DNA from: UBA3940 sp964506005
Lineage (GTDB): Bacteria > Chloroflexota > Anaerolineae > Aggregatilineales > UBA3940
DNA: 10,957 nucleotides
Assembly (NCBI GenBank): GCA_964506005.1
Contig: CAZDLX010000123.1
Location: forward strand, 1 to 10,957
Direction: 5' to 3'
The notes under the pieces are model-generated. The model was not told where the DNA came from. It made no database searches and was given only the letters and a program-made list of their open reading frames with translations. Shown in pieces: positions 1-6,606 of the stretch. A program made the translations under genes and the position numbers. Every line of letters starts with the position of its first letter. Positions within the stretch are counted from its first letter, which is position 1.

Positions 1-36
1 GATCCATTAGTCGGGGTTCGAATCCCTGTCCCCCAG
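1..36 (+). tRNA. 3' part of a tRNA, probably tRNA-Gln (truncated by window edge)
   Basis: The T-arm is complete: stem 12-16 pairs with 24-28 around the loop TTCGAAT (17-23). It is followed by a 3' acceptor strand TCCCCCA (29-35) and discriminator G (36). The window opens just after the anticodon, so the identity cannot be read. An acceptor ending CCCCA with discriminator G resembles bacterial tRNA-Gln, which starts TGGGG; this is inference. The bases after the discriminator are CCT, so CCA is not encoded, unlike in the tRNA-His at the other end of the window. Confidence 0.85.
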
Positions 37-46
37 CCTGATCCTG

Positions 47-78
47 ACGCCGCCTTAACGGGCGGCGTTTTGCTTTTT
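47..78 (+). terminator. Rho-independent terminator after the tRNA
   Basis: The arms ACGCCGCC (47-54) and GGCGGCGT (61-68) form a perfect 8-bp GC-rich stem with a 6-nt loop. A T-rich tail follows (TTTT at 68-71, then GC, then TTTTT at 74-78). It sits 10 nt after the tRNA end and insulates the hyp operon from tRNA transcription. Confidence 0.85.
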
Positions 79-127
79 CACTCGTGCGTTTTATGACAAA
101 TATCGTCCGCTTAGATGACTTGCGTGA

Positions 128-156
128 CTGACGGAATCACCGCCGCGCACTATGAT
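128..156 (+). promoter_or_regulatory. Probable sigma-70-type promoter of the hyp operon
   Basis: A -35-like CTGACG (128-133) and a -10 TATGAT (151-156) are separated by exactly 17 nt. Transcription would start near 163, about 24 nt before the hypA ATG at 187. This supports that start over an in-frame ATG at 115, which lies upstream of the promoter. Confidence 0.55.
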
Positions 157-186
157 CTGGGCGAGTACACCGGTGCTGGAGAGACC

Positions 187-561
187 ATGCACGAGCTGGG
201 CATTACCGAGCAGTTGCTGACCCTGACACTGCACCACGCCGAGCAGGCTGGGGCCGTCCGGGTGACCCGCCTGAACCTCGTCATCGGCGAGTTCTCGTCT
301 GTCGTCGACGAGTCCGTACAGCTCTACTGGGGCATGATTGCCGAGAACACCATCGCTGCAGCCGCCGAGCTCCACTTCGAGCGTGTGCCCGGCAGGCTCC
401 GCTGCGATGACTGTGGCGCCGAGTTTCTCTTCGGCGAGTTCGCGGGGCAGTGCCCAGCGTGTGGTGGAATCCATACCCGTATTGTCGACGGCAGCCAGTT
501 TCATCTTGAGAGTATTGAAGTCGAAGGACCAACCGAGAATGGCAACAACCAGGAAAATTGA
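187..561 (+). CDS. hypA: Hydrogenase nickel-insertion/zinc protein HypA
   Basis: HypA works with the GTPase HypB to deliver nickel to the large subunit of [NiFe]-hydrogenases (family knowledge). The protein is 124 residues, the normal family length. It begins MHELGIT, with His2 and Glu3 of the conserved N-terminal nickel site. It carries the structural zinc site as two CxxC pairs: Cys73/Cys76 and Cys89/Cys92. An in-frame ATG at 115 would add 24 unrelated residues. I chose 187 because the conserved family N-terminus begins there, a GGAG ribosome-binding site lies at 178-181, and the predicted promoter is between the two candidates. First gene of a four-gene hyp operon; its 3' end overlaps hypB by 23 nt, suggesting translational coupling. 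Confidence 0.95.
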   Translation: MHELGITEQLLTLTLHHAEQAGAVRVTRLNLVIGEFSSVVDESVQLYWGMIAENTIAAAAELHFERVPGRLRCDDCGAEFLFGEFAGQCPACGGIHTRIVDGSQFHLESIEVEGPTENGNNQEN

Positions 562-1222
562 CGTCGAAACCCGCATTCTGAACGCCAACGACGAACTGGC
601 CGCCGAGCTCCGCCGGCAGTTCGCCGAGGCAGGCGTATTTGTAATCAACCTGATGGCTTCGCCGGGTGGCGGCAAGACGAGCATCATCCTCCGTACCGTT
701 GAGGCGTTGAAGGACGAGCTCCGCGTTGCCGCCGTGGAAGGCGATGTCGTCATGATCGACGTGGACAGGATCGCCACGCAGGGTATCGCCGTCGAGCTGG
801 TCAACACCGGCGGCAACTGCCACCTCGACGCCAACATGATCCACAATGTACTGCCCCGCCTCGACCTCGCCAGCATCGACCTGCTGATCATTGAGAACGT
901 CGGCAACCTCATCTGCCCCGCGGGCTTCGACCTCGGCGCGGACGCCAACGTTGTGATCGCCAGTGTCCCCGAAGGCGACGACAAGCCCTACAAGTACCCC
1001 GCCATGTACCGTGGCGCGGACGTGCTGCTGCTGAACAAGGTAGATTACCTTGCGCTGCAGGACTTCGACATGGAGTACTTCCGCCGGGGCGTCGAGACAT
1101 TGAACGACGATGTCGCCTTCTTCCCGGTGTCCTGCCGCACCGGCGAGGGCTTTGATGCATGGCTGGGCTGGGTCCGCAAGCAGGTGAGCGAGAAGCAGGC
1201 CGCGCCAGCCGCGGCTGGCTAG
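539..1222 (+). CDS. hypB: Hydrogenase nickel incorporation GTPase HypB
   Basis: A SIMIBI-class GTPase of 227 residues that drives nickel insertion into hydrogenase with HypA. Visible motifs are the P-loop ASPGGGKTS (about residues 40-48), the Cys94-His95 pair within NCHLDA that forms the dimer-interface metal site, ENVGNLICPA (119-128), the guanine-specificity motif NKVD (166-169) and a G5-like SCRTGEG (198-204). The N-terminus is short (MATTRKIDVE). It lacks both the CxxCGC high-affinity metal motif of E. coli HypB and the His-rich stretch seen in storage-type HypB. The ATG at 539 follows an AAGGA sequence in the end of hypA, and HypB homology begins there. The same frame stays open upstream to 338, but that part is the other-frame shadow of hypA. 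Confidence 0.95.
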   Translation: MATTRKIDVETRILNANDELAAELRRQFAEAGVFVINLMASPGGGKTSIILRTVEALKDELRVAAVEGDVVMIDVDRIATQGIAVELVNTGGNCHLDANMIHNVLPRLDLASIDLLIIENVGNLICPAGFDLGADANVVIASVPEGDDKPYKYPAMYRGADVLLLNKVDYLALQDFDMEYFRRGVETLNDDVAFFPVSCRTGEGFDAWLGWVRKQVSEKQAAPAAAG

Positions 1223-1243
1223 ATGAGCGAGAGGGGGTGCACC

Positions 1244-1513
1244 ATGTGCCTGGGCGTACCGGGTAAGATCACCGAAGTGTACGAGCGCGACGGTCTGCGC
1301 ATGGGCCGCGTCGACTTCGGCGGCGTGACAAAAGAGGCCTGCCTGGCCTACGTGCCTGAGGCGCAGGTCGGCGACTACACGCTGATTCACGTCGGCTTTG
1401 CGCTGAACATCATCGACGAGCAGGAGGCGCTCGAAACTCTCAGCCTGCTGCGCGAGCTCGACATGCTCGGCGAGGAGCTGGGTGAGGAAATTCCTTCTGA
1501 GGGGCAGATGTGA
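1244..1513 (+). CDS. hypC: Hydrogenase maturation chaperone HypC
   Basis: A small chaperone of 89 residues. HypC/HybG proteins bind HypD while the Fe(CN)2CO group is built, then carry it to the hydrogenase large-subunit precursor. The sequence starts MCLGVPGKI, the signature in which Cys2 becomes the functional N-terminal residue after Met removal. It continues through the family block VGDYTLIHVGFALNIIDE. An earlier in-frame ATG at 1223, directly after the hypB stop, would bury this cysteine, so I place the start at 1244, which also has a strong GAGGGGG ribosome-binding site at 1231-1237. The last codons overlap hypD by 4 nt. The C-terminal tail is acidic. Confidence 0.95.
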   Translation: MCLGVPGKITEVYERDGLRMGRVDFGGVTKEACLAYVPEAQVGDYTLIHVGFALNIIDEQEALETLSLLRELDMLGEELGEEIPSEGQM

Positions 1514-2622
1514 AATACCTGACCGAGTATCGCGACGCGCACAAGGTCGGGCTTCTTCTCGACGAGATCGCCCGCACCGTGACCCGCCCCTGGGTCATCA
1601 TGGAGATCTGCGGAGGGCAGACGCACAGCATCATCCGGCATGGCTTCGACCGGCTGCTGCCGCCGGAGCTTGAGCTGGTTCACGGGCCGGGCTGCCCGGT
1701 TTGCGTCACGCCGCTGGAGTTGATCGACAAGGCGCTCGCCATCGCCGCACAGCCCGACGTCATTTTCACGTCCTTCGGCGACATGCTGCGTGTGCCGGGC
1801 TCGAACAAAGACCTCTTCCAGATCAAGAGCGAGGGCGGGGATGTGCGTGTCGTGTACTCGCCGCTCGACTGCCTGAAGATCGCCCGCGAGAATCCGGATA
1901 AGCAGGTCGTCTTCTTCGGCGTCGGCTTCGAGACGACCGCACCTGCTAACGCGATGGCAGTCCAGCAGGCCAAGCTGCAGGGCATCGCCAATTTCTCGAT
2001 GCTTGTCTCGCACGTGCGGGTGCCGCCCGCCATCGACGCGCTGCTCGGCGCGCCGGAGAACCGCATCCAGGCTTTTCTGGCCGCGGGCCACGTGTGCACC
2101 GTCATGGGGACGTGGGAGTACGGGCCGCTCGTGGACAAGTACCGGGTGCCCATCGTTGTGACGGGCTTCGAGCCGGTTGACCTGGCACGCGGCATTCTGC
2201 ATGCTGTTCGCCAGCTTGAGGCGGGGCGCGCCGAGGTCGAAAACGCATACGAGCGCCTGGTCGTACCCGAGGGCAACGGCCCGGCTCAACAGCTCATCGA
2301 GACTGTGTTCGAGCCGTGTGACCGCAAGTGGCGAGGGGTGGGCTTCATCCCGCAGTCCGGCTGGCGGCTGCGCCCCGAATACGCCGAGCATGATGCCGAG
2401 CACCGCTTCGCCATCGGCGATATTGCCGTTGATGAGTCGCCGCTGTGCCAGGCAGGGCTCGTCCTGCAGGGGCGGCTCAAGCCGAGCCAGTGCCCGGCTT
2501 TCGGCAAGCAGTGCACCCCGCGCACCCCGCTCGGCGCGCCGATGGTTTCCAGCGAGGGGGCCTGCGCCGCCTACTACCAGTTTGGCCGAATCGAGGCGGC
2601 GGCAGAAAAGGCGCAGAGCTAG
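1510..2622 (+). CDS. hypD: Hydrogenase maturation Fe-S protein HypD
   Basis: HypD is the scaffold on which the Fe(CN)2CO moiety of [NiFe]-hydrogenase is assembled, in complex with HypC and HypE. The 370 residues are full family length. Hallmarks are CGGQTH with Cys34 (31-39 region), HGPGCPVC with Cys62 and Cys65, GVGFETTAP (137-145), TGFEPVDL (218-225) and a C-terminal cysteine cluster (Cys313, Cys328, Cys335, Cys352) suited to holding the [4Fe-4S] cluster. Translation starts at a GTG that overlaps the hypC stop (GTGA), with GAGGGG at 1499-1504 as ribosome-binding site. The start MKYLTEYRD matches the family N-terminus. No key residue appears to be missing. It ends the operon; hypE and hypF, also needed for the pathway, are not adjacent. 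Confidence 0.96.
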   Translation: MKYLTEYRDAHKVGLLLDEIARTVTRPWVIMEICGGQTHSIIRHGFDRLLPPELELVHGPGCPVCVTPLELIDKALAIAAQPDVIFTSFGDMLRVPGSNKDLFQIKSEGGDVRVVYSPLDCLKIARENPDKQVVFFGVGFETTAPANAMAVQQAKLQGIANFSMLVSHVRVPPAIDALLGAPENRIQAFLAAGHVCTVMGTWEYGPLVDKYRVPIVVTGFEPVDLARGILHAVRQLEAGRAEVENAYERLVVPEGNGPAQQLIETVFEPCDRKWRGVGFIPQSGWRLRPEYAEHDAEHRFAIGDIAVDESPLCQAGLVLQGRLKPSQCPAFGKQCTPRTPLGAPMVSSEGACAAYYQFGRIEAAAEKAQS

Positions 2623-2667
2623 GATCTGCCTGCAAAATCTGATGTGAGCCTATCCCCAACCAACGCG

Positions 2668-2690
2668 GCAGGAGGTCGCCCCCTCCCTGC
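2668..2690 (+). terminator. Imperfect GC-rich hairpin after hypD, possible terminator
   Basis: GCAGGAGG (2668-2675) can pair with CCTCCCTGC (2682-2690), leaving one bulged C. The hairpin lies 46 nt after the hypD stop. No T-tract is seen before the assembly gap at 2699, so the terminator role is only a suggestion. Confidence 0.3.
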
Positions 2691-2698
2691 TGGCGGGG

Positions 2699-2708
2699 NN
2701 NNNNNNNN
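2699..2708. other. Assembly gap (10 Ns) in the convergent spacer
   Basis: Ten Ns interrupt the spacer between the 3' ends of hypD and the minus-strand lipoprotein gene. The flanks are G/C-rich and hairpin-prone. Ten Ns may be a placeholder rather than a measured length, so the amount of missing sequence is unknown. Neither flanking gene is broken, since both stop codons lie outside the gap. Confidence 0.95.
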
Positions 2709-2735
2709 GCGGAACGTCGGGGGTGGGGTCCACCG

Positions 2736-3692
2736 CTATCCCTCTCTGACAAGGTAGTGCGTATACGTCGTATCCTGCAGGTTCGCATCGTCGTAGTTGA
2801 CCGTGCCCGTCACCTGCAGCCGCCCATCGAGCAGCAGCGCCGCCTGCATCGCCTCAGTGCGGGCCTGCTCGCCCGCACCCTCGATGCGCCACGTCGCCGA
2901 GAGAATGTTGTCCTCGGCGTCGGAAACTGGCGTGGTTTCCGTACCCCGGTCGCACAGATCAGCACCGCACTGGTCCCAGCGCCGGATCACGATCTGGCTT
3001 CCCTCGATGCGGGCCTGCAACCGGGCGATGTCGCCGTTGCTTGCACTGGGGTTTGTCCACGTGCTTGCCAGCGTACCCGTCCCAGAGTTTACGGCATCCT
3101 CGTCGTCCGCCTGATCCTCGCCACCCGGCTGGGCAACCACAATCTGCACGTAAACGTAGGGCCCTACCCCGGCGCCGTCTGGTGCGCGGATCTGCCAGTA
3201 GCCGGTGTACGTGCCGGGCTCCTGTGGCGCAGTCATCGGTACGGTGATGTCAACCGTGTCGTTGAATCGCGTCGGCGGCACGTCAACTGCGTTCGGACCG
3301 CCCATCTGGTCGCCGCCCCAGTAGATCATCTGCGTGCCGGCGGGCCAGTCCAGGCAGCCATTGTTGCGGAAACGCCAGGTCTTGTCGAAGCTCTCGCCCG
3401 GTGCCAGCTCGCTGCCATCCGGCACTGTTACGTCGTCGACGAATTCCGACCAGTACCCGCACCCGGTCGGCGATGGAATGGCTTCAGCTTCCAGTGTGGG
3501 TTCGCGCGTGCCCTGCTGGGCTGTCTGCGCTGGAGGCGGGGTGAGCAGCGTCGGGTCGACGACAAACGTCAGCGTCGCGTCCCCCTCCGGCGTTTCGACC
3601 GCCCCGCCGCGCAAACCCGGCGCGTTACAGGCCAGCGCCGCCAGCACCAGAACTGCCGCGCCGAGCACCCATGGATAGGATCGATGTACCAA
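2736..3692 (-). CDS. Secreted lipoprotein with NBR1-type Ig-like domain
   Basis: A 318-residue exported protein, probably lipid-anchored on the outer face of the cytoplasmic membrane. It has a short basic start, a hydrophobic stretch at 8-21 and a lipobox-like LAALAC with the candidate lipidated Cys22. A low-complexity Pro/Thr/Glu linker runs to about residue 75. Residues 79-187 match the NBR1 (Next-to-BRCA1) Ig-like pattern: FDKTWRFRNNGCLDWPAG, GGDQMGGP, VPMTAPQEPGTYTGYWQIR. After an acidic linker, residues 207-316 form a second domain with the spacing W-x-N, R-R-W-x-x-C, D-L-C-D-R-G and a final TTYTHYLVR. I recall this pattern from uncharacterised bacterial proteins but cannot name a function. 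The start is a TTG preceded by AGGAG 8-9 nt upstream on the minus strand. No enzyme motif is visible, so binding or a structural surface role is the most I can infer. Confidence 0.88.
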   Translation of the reverse strand: MVHRSYPWVLGAAVLVLAALACNAPGLRGGAVETPEGDATLTFVVDPTLLTPPPAQTAQQGTREPTLEAEAIPSPTGCGYWSEFVDDVTVPDGSELAPGESFDKTWRFRNNGCLDWPAGTQMIYWGGDQMGGPNAVDVPPTRFNDTVDITVPMTAPQEPGTYTGYWQIRAPDGAGVGPYVYVQIVVAQPGGEDQADDEDAVNSGTGTLASTWTNPSASNGDIARLQARIEGSQIVIRRWDQCGADLCDRGTETTPVSDAEDNILSATWRIEGAGEQARTEAMQAALLLDGRLQVTGTVNYDDANLQDTTYTHYLVREG

Positions 3693-3796
3693 TGGAGCGT
3701 CTCCTGTCCCTGCTGAGTCAAGCCGCGTCCAGTTTCAGGGTAGCAGGTCCGGTTGGGCGGCACAACCGCATCGTGCGAGCGGACTGCTACGCCGCT

Positions 3797-3825
3797 ATTC
3801 TATCAGTCCTCGGTTTCAGGCCCAA
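3797..3825 (-). promoter_or_regulatory. Probable promoter of the lipoprotein gene
   Basis: Read on the minus strand, TTGGGC (3825-3820) and TAGAAT (3802-3797) are separated by 17 nt, and the -10 is preceded by TGA (extended -10 form). It would give a leader of roughly 100 nt before the TTG start. A second, weaker pair closer to the gene (TTGTGC, 17 nt, TACCCT) cannot be excluded. Confidence 0.45.
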
Positions 3826-3873
3826 CAGATGCCGTACTCCGGCTGTTCTTTCACCATACCACAAACGCGTTCA

Positions 3874-3886
3874 GGGCAAACTGCCC
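3874..3886. promoter_or_regulatory. Dyad GGGCA-AAC-TGCCC, possible operator in the dtxR-family promoter
   Basis: A perfect inverted repeat with 5-bp arms and a 3-bp centre. It lies immediately upstream of the -10 of the downstream regulator gene and covers the place where a -35 box would be. It does not resemble the AT-rich 19-bp DtxR box, so binding by the adjacent repressor is only a hypothesis based on position. Confidence 0.35.
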
Positions 3887-3892
3887 GGCCGA

Positions 3893-3901
3893 TGGTATAA
3901 T
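3893..3901 (+). promoter_or_regulatory. Extended -10 promoter for the dtxR-family operon
   Basis: TGGTATAAT is a perfect TATAAT with an upstream TG in the extended -10 position. No good -35 is found at 17 nt, which fits an extended -10 promoter. The start of transcription would be near 3908, about 34 nt before the GTG start at 3942. Confidence 0.6.
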
Positions 3902-3941
3902 GCCTGTGGCGGACACGATACGTACACCCCGGGAGCACCAA

Positions 3942-4598
3942 GTGGCCGATTCTGAGAGCACGGAGATGTACCTGAAGTCCATACTGGAGCTGGACGGCGC
4001 GGAGGAGCCCGTCGCCATCTCCCGCATCGCCGAGCGGGTGGGGGTATCGGCGGTGTCTGCGAATGAGATGGTCAAGCGCCTCATCGAGCGTGATTTCGTC
4101 GTCCACACGCCGTACAAGGGCGTCGAGCTGACCGCCGCCGGCCTCTTTCGTGCCCGAAGCGTGGTACGTCGCCACCGCCTGTGGGAGTGCTTTCTCGTCG
4201 ATCACCTCAACATCTCCTGGCAGCAGTCACACGATCTGGCCTGCCAGCTTGAGCATGCCACCGCCGAAGCCGTAACAGAAGGTCTCGCCGCCTTCCTTGG
4301 CCACCCGGCGCTGTGCCCGCACGGCAACCCGATTCCCTCGCCCGAGGGTGAGCTGCCCCCGATGGACCACGTGCCCCTCAGCGAGCTGGAGGTCGGCGAG
4401 GGCGGCGTGATTGCCCGCATCTATCGCGAGGAGACCACGCTCCTCGAGTATCTGGCCGAGCGTGGCCTGTATCCCGGCACCTCGGTCGCCGTCGAGGAGA
4501 TCGCACCGTACGGCGACCCGCTCACGGTGATGGCTGGCACCGCCAGGCACGTACTGGGCCGCCAGATTGCCGCCCATATCCTGCTTGAGCGCGACTGA
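3942..4598 (+). CDS. DtxR/IdeR-family metal-dependent transcriptional repressor
   Basis: A 218-residue regulator that should bind DNA when loaded with metal. The N-terminal winged helix-turn-helix is at about 4-65 (ISRIAERVGVSAVSANEMVK). The dimerisation/metal domain follows, and a FeoA/SH3-like domain spans about 143-217. Ligand positions match DtxR: Met9 in TEMYL, His78 and Glu82 in HRLWE, His97, Cys101, Glu104 and His105, then CPHGNPIP. MntR has Asp at the Met9 position and no Cys at 101, so iron sensing is more likely than manganese (inference from DtxR, IdeR and MntR). I chose the GTG at 3942 because GGGAG lies 6 nt upstream. Earlier in-frame ATGs either overlap the predicted -10 (3900) or precede it (3753). 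Its stop is 13 nt before the next gene, so it probably leads a three-gene operon. Confidence 0.92.
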   Translation: MADSESTEMYLKSILELDGAEEPVAISRIAERVGVSAVSANEMVKRLIERDFVVHTPYKGVELTAAGLFRARSVVRRHRLWECFLVDHLNISWQQSHDLACQLEHATAEAVTEGLAAFLGHPALCPHGNPIPSPEGELPPMDHVPLSELEVGEGGVIARIYREETTLLEYLAERGLYPGTSVAVEEIAPYGDPLTVMAGTARHVLGRQIAAHILLERD

Positions 4599-4611
4599 GC
4601 CATCTTTCGTC

Positions 4612-6606
4612 ATGCCCGCAGCGCCCACTCACAGCACCGTCCTCGGCGTCGACATCGGCGGCACCTTCACCGACTTCGTCCTGCTCCAGAATGGCCGGAT
4701 CGTCGTTCACAAGCGGCTGAGCACACCGGACGATCCGGCGCGGGCGCTGCTCGCCGGGGTTGAGCACCTCAATCTGAGCCCTAAAGCCGACGTCGTACAC
4801 GGCTCGACCATTGCCACAAACGCCCTGCTGGAGCGGCGCGGTGCGCGTACGGCGCTCGTCACCACGCGGGGCTTCGCCGACGTGCTGGAGATAGGGCGGC
4901 AGGATCGCCCCGACCTCTATGCCCTCGTCCCACAGAAGCCCGAGCCGCTCGTCCCTGCCCGGTGGCGTTTCGAGGTCGACGAGCGTGTCACCGCGAGCGG
5001 AGAGGTCCTGCATAGGCTAAACCCGGAGAGTGTCGAGCAGATCGTGCAGTGCATCCGCGCCGAGGGCGTCGAGTCGGTTGCGGTGTGTCTGCTGTTCTCG
5101 TTCCTCCATCCGGCACACGAACAGACGCTTGCAGACGCCCTGCACGAGGCGGTGGACGTCTCGCTCTCCTCTGAGATTCTGCCCGAGTACCGTGAGTACG
5201 AGCGAACCAGCACCACAGTGATCAACGCCTACGTCGCCCCGCTGATGGCCCGCTACCTCGCCCGTGTCGAGGAGGGCCTGCAGGGCCGCCGGCTGCGGAT
5301 CATGCAGTCCAACGGCGGCGTGATCACCGCGGCAACCGCACGCCGCGAAGCGGCCCGCACCGTCCTCTCTGGTCCGGCAGGCGGTGCGGTTGGCGCATTC
5401 CATGTAGCACAGTCAGCGGGGTACGATCACATCGTCAGCTTCGATATGGGCGGCACCTCGACCGACGTGGCGCTCTTCCCCGGCAGCGTCGCACACACCC
5501 GCGAGTCAACCATCGGCGGCTTTCCGCTGCGTCTGCCCATCGTCGATGTGCACACGGTAGGCGCGGGCGGCGGCAGCATCGCTCGCGTTGACCCTGGCGG
5601 CGCGCTGCAGGTCGGCCCCGAGAGTGCCGGCGCCGACCCCGGACCCGCCTGCTACGGGCGCGGCGAGCTCCCCACGGCCTCTGACGCCAATCTGGTGCTG
5701 GGCCGCCTCCACCCCGAGCGCTTCCTGGGCGGGCAGATGCCGCTTTACCCCGAGCGCGCCCGGCAGGCGCTGGCAGAGCTGGCAGCCGCCATGCGGGCCA
5801 AAACCCCTGAGCAGGCTGCGTGGGGCGTCCTCCGCGTGGCCAACGCCGCGATGGAACGGGCCATCCGCGCCATCTCCGTCGAGCGCGGCTACGACCCGCG
5901 CCGGTTCACGCTCGTGGCCTTCGGCGGCGCGGGGCCGCTGCACGCCTGCGCGCTCGCCGAGGCACTACGCATGCCGCGCGTGCTGATCCCCCGCACCCCG
6001 GGCGTGCTCTCCGCGCTGGGCATGTCCATTGCCGATCTCGTCAAAGACTACGCCCGGACCATCATGGGCGGCGGCGATGTGCTCGCCGCGCCCGCATTGG
6101 ATACAATCTTCGCGCCGCTGGAGGCGCGCGCCCTTGCCGAGCTCGAAGCCGAGGGCATTTCGCCGGGCCGTGCAGTGCTTGAGCGCGCGCTCGACATGCG
6201 CTACGCCGGGCAATCACACGAGATCACCGTGCCGCAGCCACCCGGCGGCGACTGGAGCGCGGCCTTCCACGCGGCGCACGAGCGCCGCTACGGGCACAGC
6301 CACCCCGCCGAGCCGGTCGTGGTGGTGAATGCCCGGCTGCGGGCCAGTGGTCGCGGCGCGCCGCCCGCCGTCGAGCGTCTGGGTGCAGGCGGCGAGGACC
6401 CTGCCGTCGCACTTGCCGGCGAGGGCCTGGCCTGGTTCTCGCCCGAGCGCGCGCAGCGCATCCCGTACTACGAGCGCAGCCGGCTCCAGGCCCGGAACGT
6501 GATCGACGGACCGGCACTTGTATTTCAGCTTGATACCACGACGGTCATCCAGCCCGGCTGGCGGGCAGAGGTTGACGAGTGGGGAAACCTGGTCTTATCT
6601 CGATGA
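4612..6606 (+). CDS. Hydantoinase/oxoprolinase subunit A family protein (HyuA-like)
   Basis: A 664-residue protein of the family that includes N-methylhydantoinase A, 5-oxoprolinase and the beta subunits of acetone/acetophenone carboxylases. These are ATP-using enzymes that act on cyclic amides or activate small carbonyl compounds. The ASKHA-type fold is marked by GVDIGGTFTDF (12-22), HGSTIATNALLER (63-75), FDMGGTSTDVAL (277-288), HTVGAGGGSIARVDPGG (314-330) and ADPGPACYG. The length is close to the family norm. Members usually act with a B (alpha-type) subunit encoded next to them; none is present in this window, so the substrate cannot be assigned. Start 4612 is the first ATG after the dtxR-family stop, and homology begins soon after. 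I see no strong ribosome-binding site, which suggests coupling to the upstream gene. The last codons overlap the M23 gene by 4 nt. Confidence 0.93.
   Translation: MPAAPTHSTVLGVDIGGTFTDFVLLQNGRIVVHKRLSTPDDPARALLAGVEHLNLSPKADVVHGSTIATNALLERRGARTALVTTRGFADVLEIGRQDRPDLYALVPQKPEPLVPARWRFEVDERVTASGEVLHRLNPESVEQIVQCIRAEGVESVAVCLLFSFLHPAHEQTLADALHEAVDVSLSSEILPEYREYERTSTTVINAYVAPLMARYLARVEEGLQGRRLRIMQSNGGVITAATARREAARTVLSGPAGGAVGAFHVAQSAGYDHIVSFDMGGTSTDVALFPGSVAHTRESTIGGFPLRLPIVDVHTVGAGGGSIARVDPGGALQVGPESAGADPGPACYGRGELPTASDANLVLGRLHPERFLGGQMPLYPERARQALAELAAAMRAKTPEQAAWGVLRVANAAMERAIRAISVERGYDPRRFTLVAFGGAGPLHACALAEALRMPRVLIPRTPGVLSALGMSIADLVKDYARTIMGGGDVLAAPALDTIFAPLEARALAELEAEGISPGRAVLERALDMRYAGQSHEITVPQPPGGDWSAAFHAAHERRYGHSHPAEPVVVVNARLRASGRGAPPAVERLGAGGEDPAVALAGEGLAWFSPERAQRIPYYERSRLQARNVIDGPALVFQLDTTTVIQPGWRAEVDEWGNLVLSR

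Noticed and set aside
115..186. Longer N-terminus for HypA starting at 115
   Set aside because: The conserved HypA start MHEL is at 187 with its own ribosome-binding site, and the likely promoter lies between the two starts.
281..1390. Long open frame on the minus strand (369 codons)
   Set aside because: It lies antisense to hypA, hypB and hypC, which have clear family motifs. Long antisense frames are expected in GC-rich coding DNA, and its translation shows no recognisable domain.
1387..2403. Long open frame on the minus strand (338 codons)
   Set aside because: Antisense shadow of hypD; no family motif and no plausible start region.
2757..3716. Open frame of 319 codons on the plus strand opposite the lipoprotein
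   Set aside because: The minus-strand frame has a signal peptide, lipobox-like site, Ig-like domain and ribosome-binding site. The plus-strand frame has none of these.
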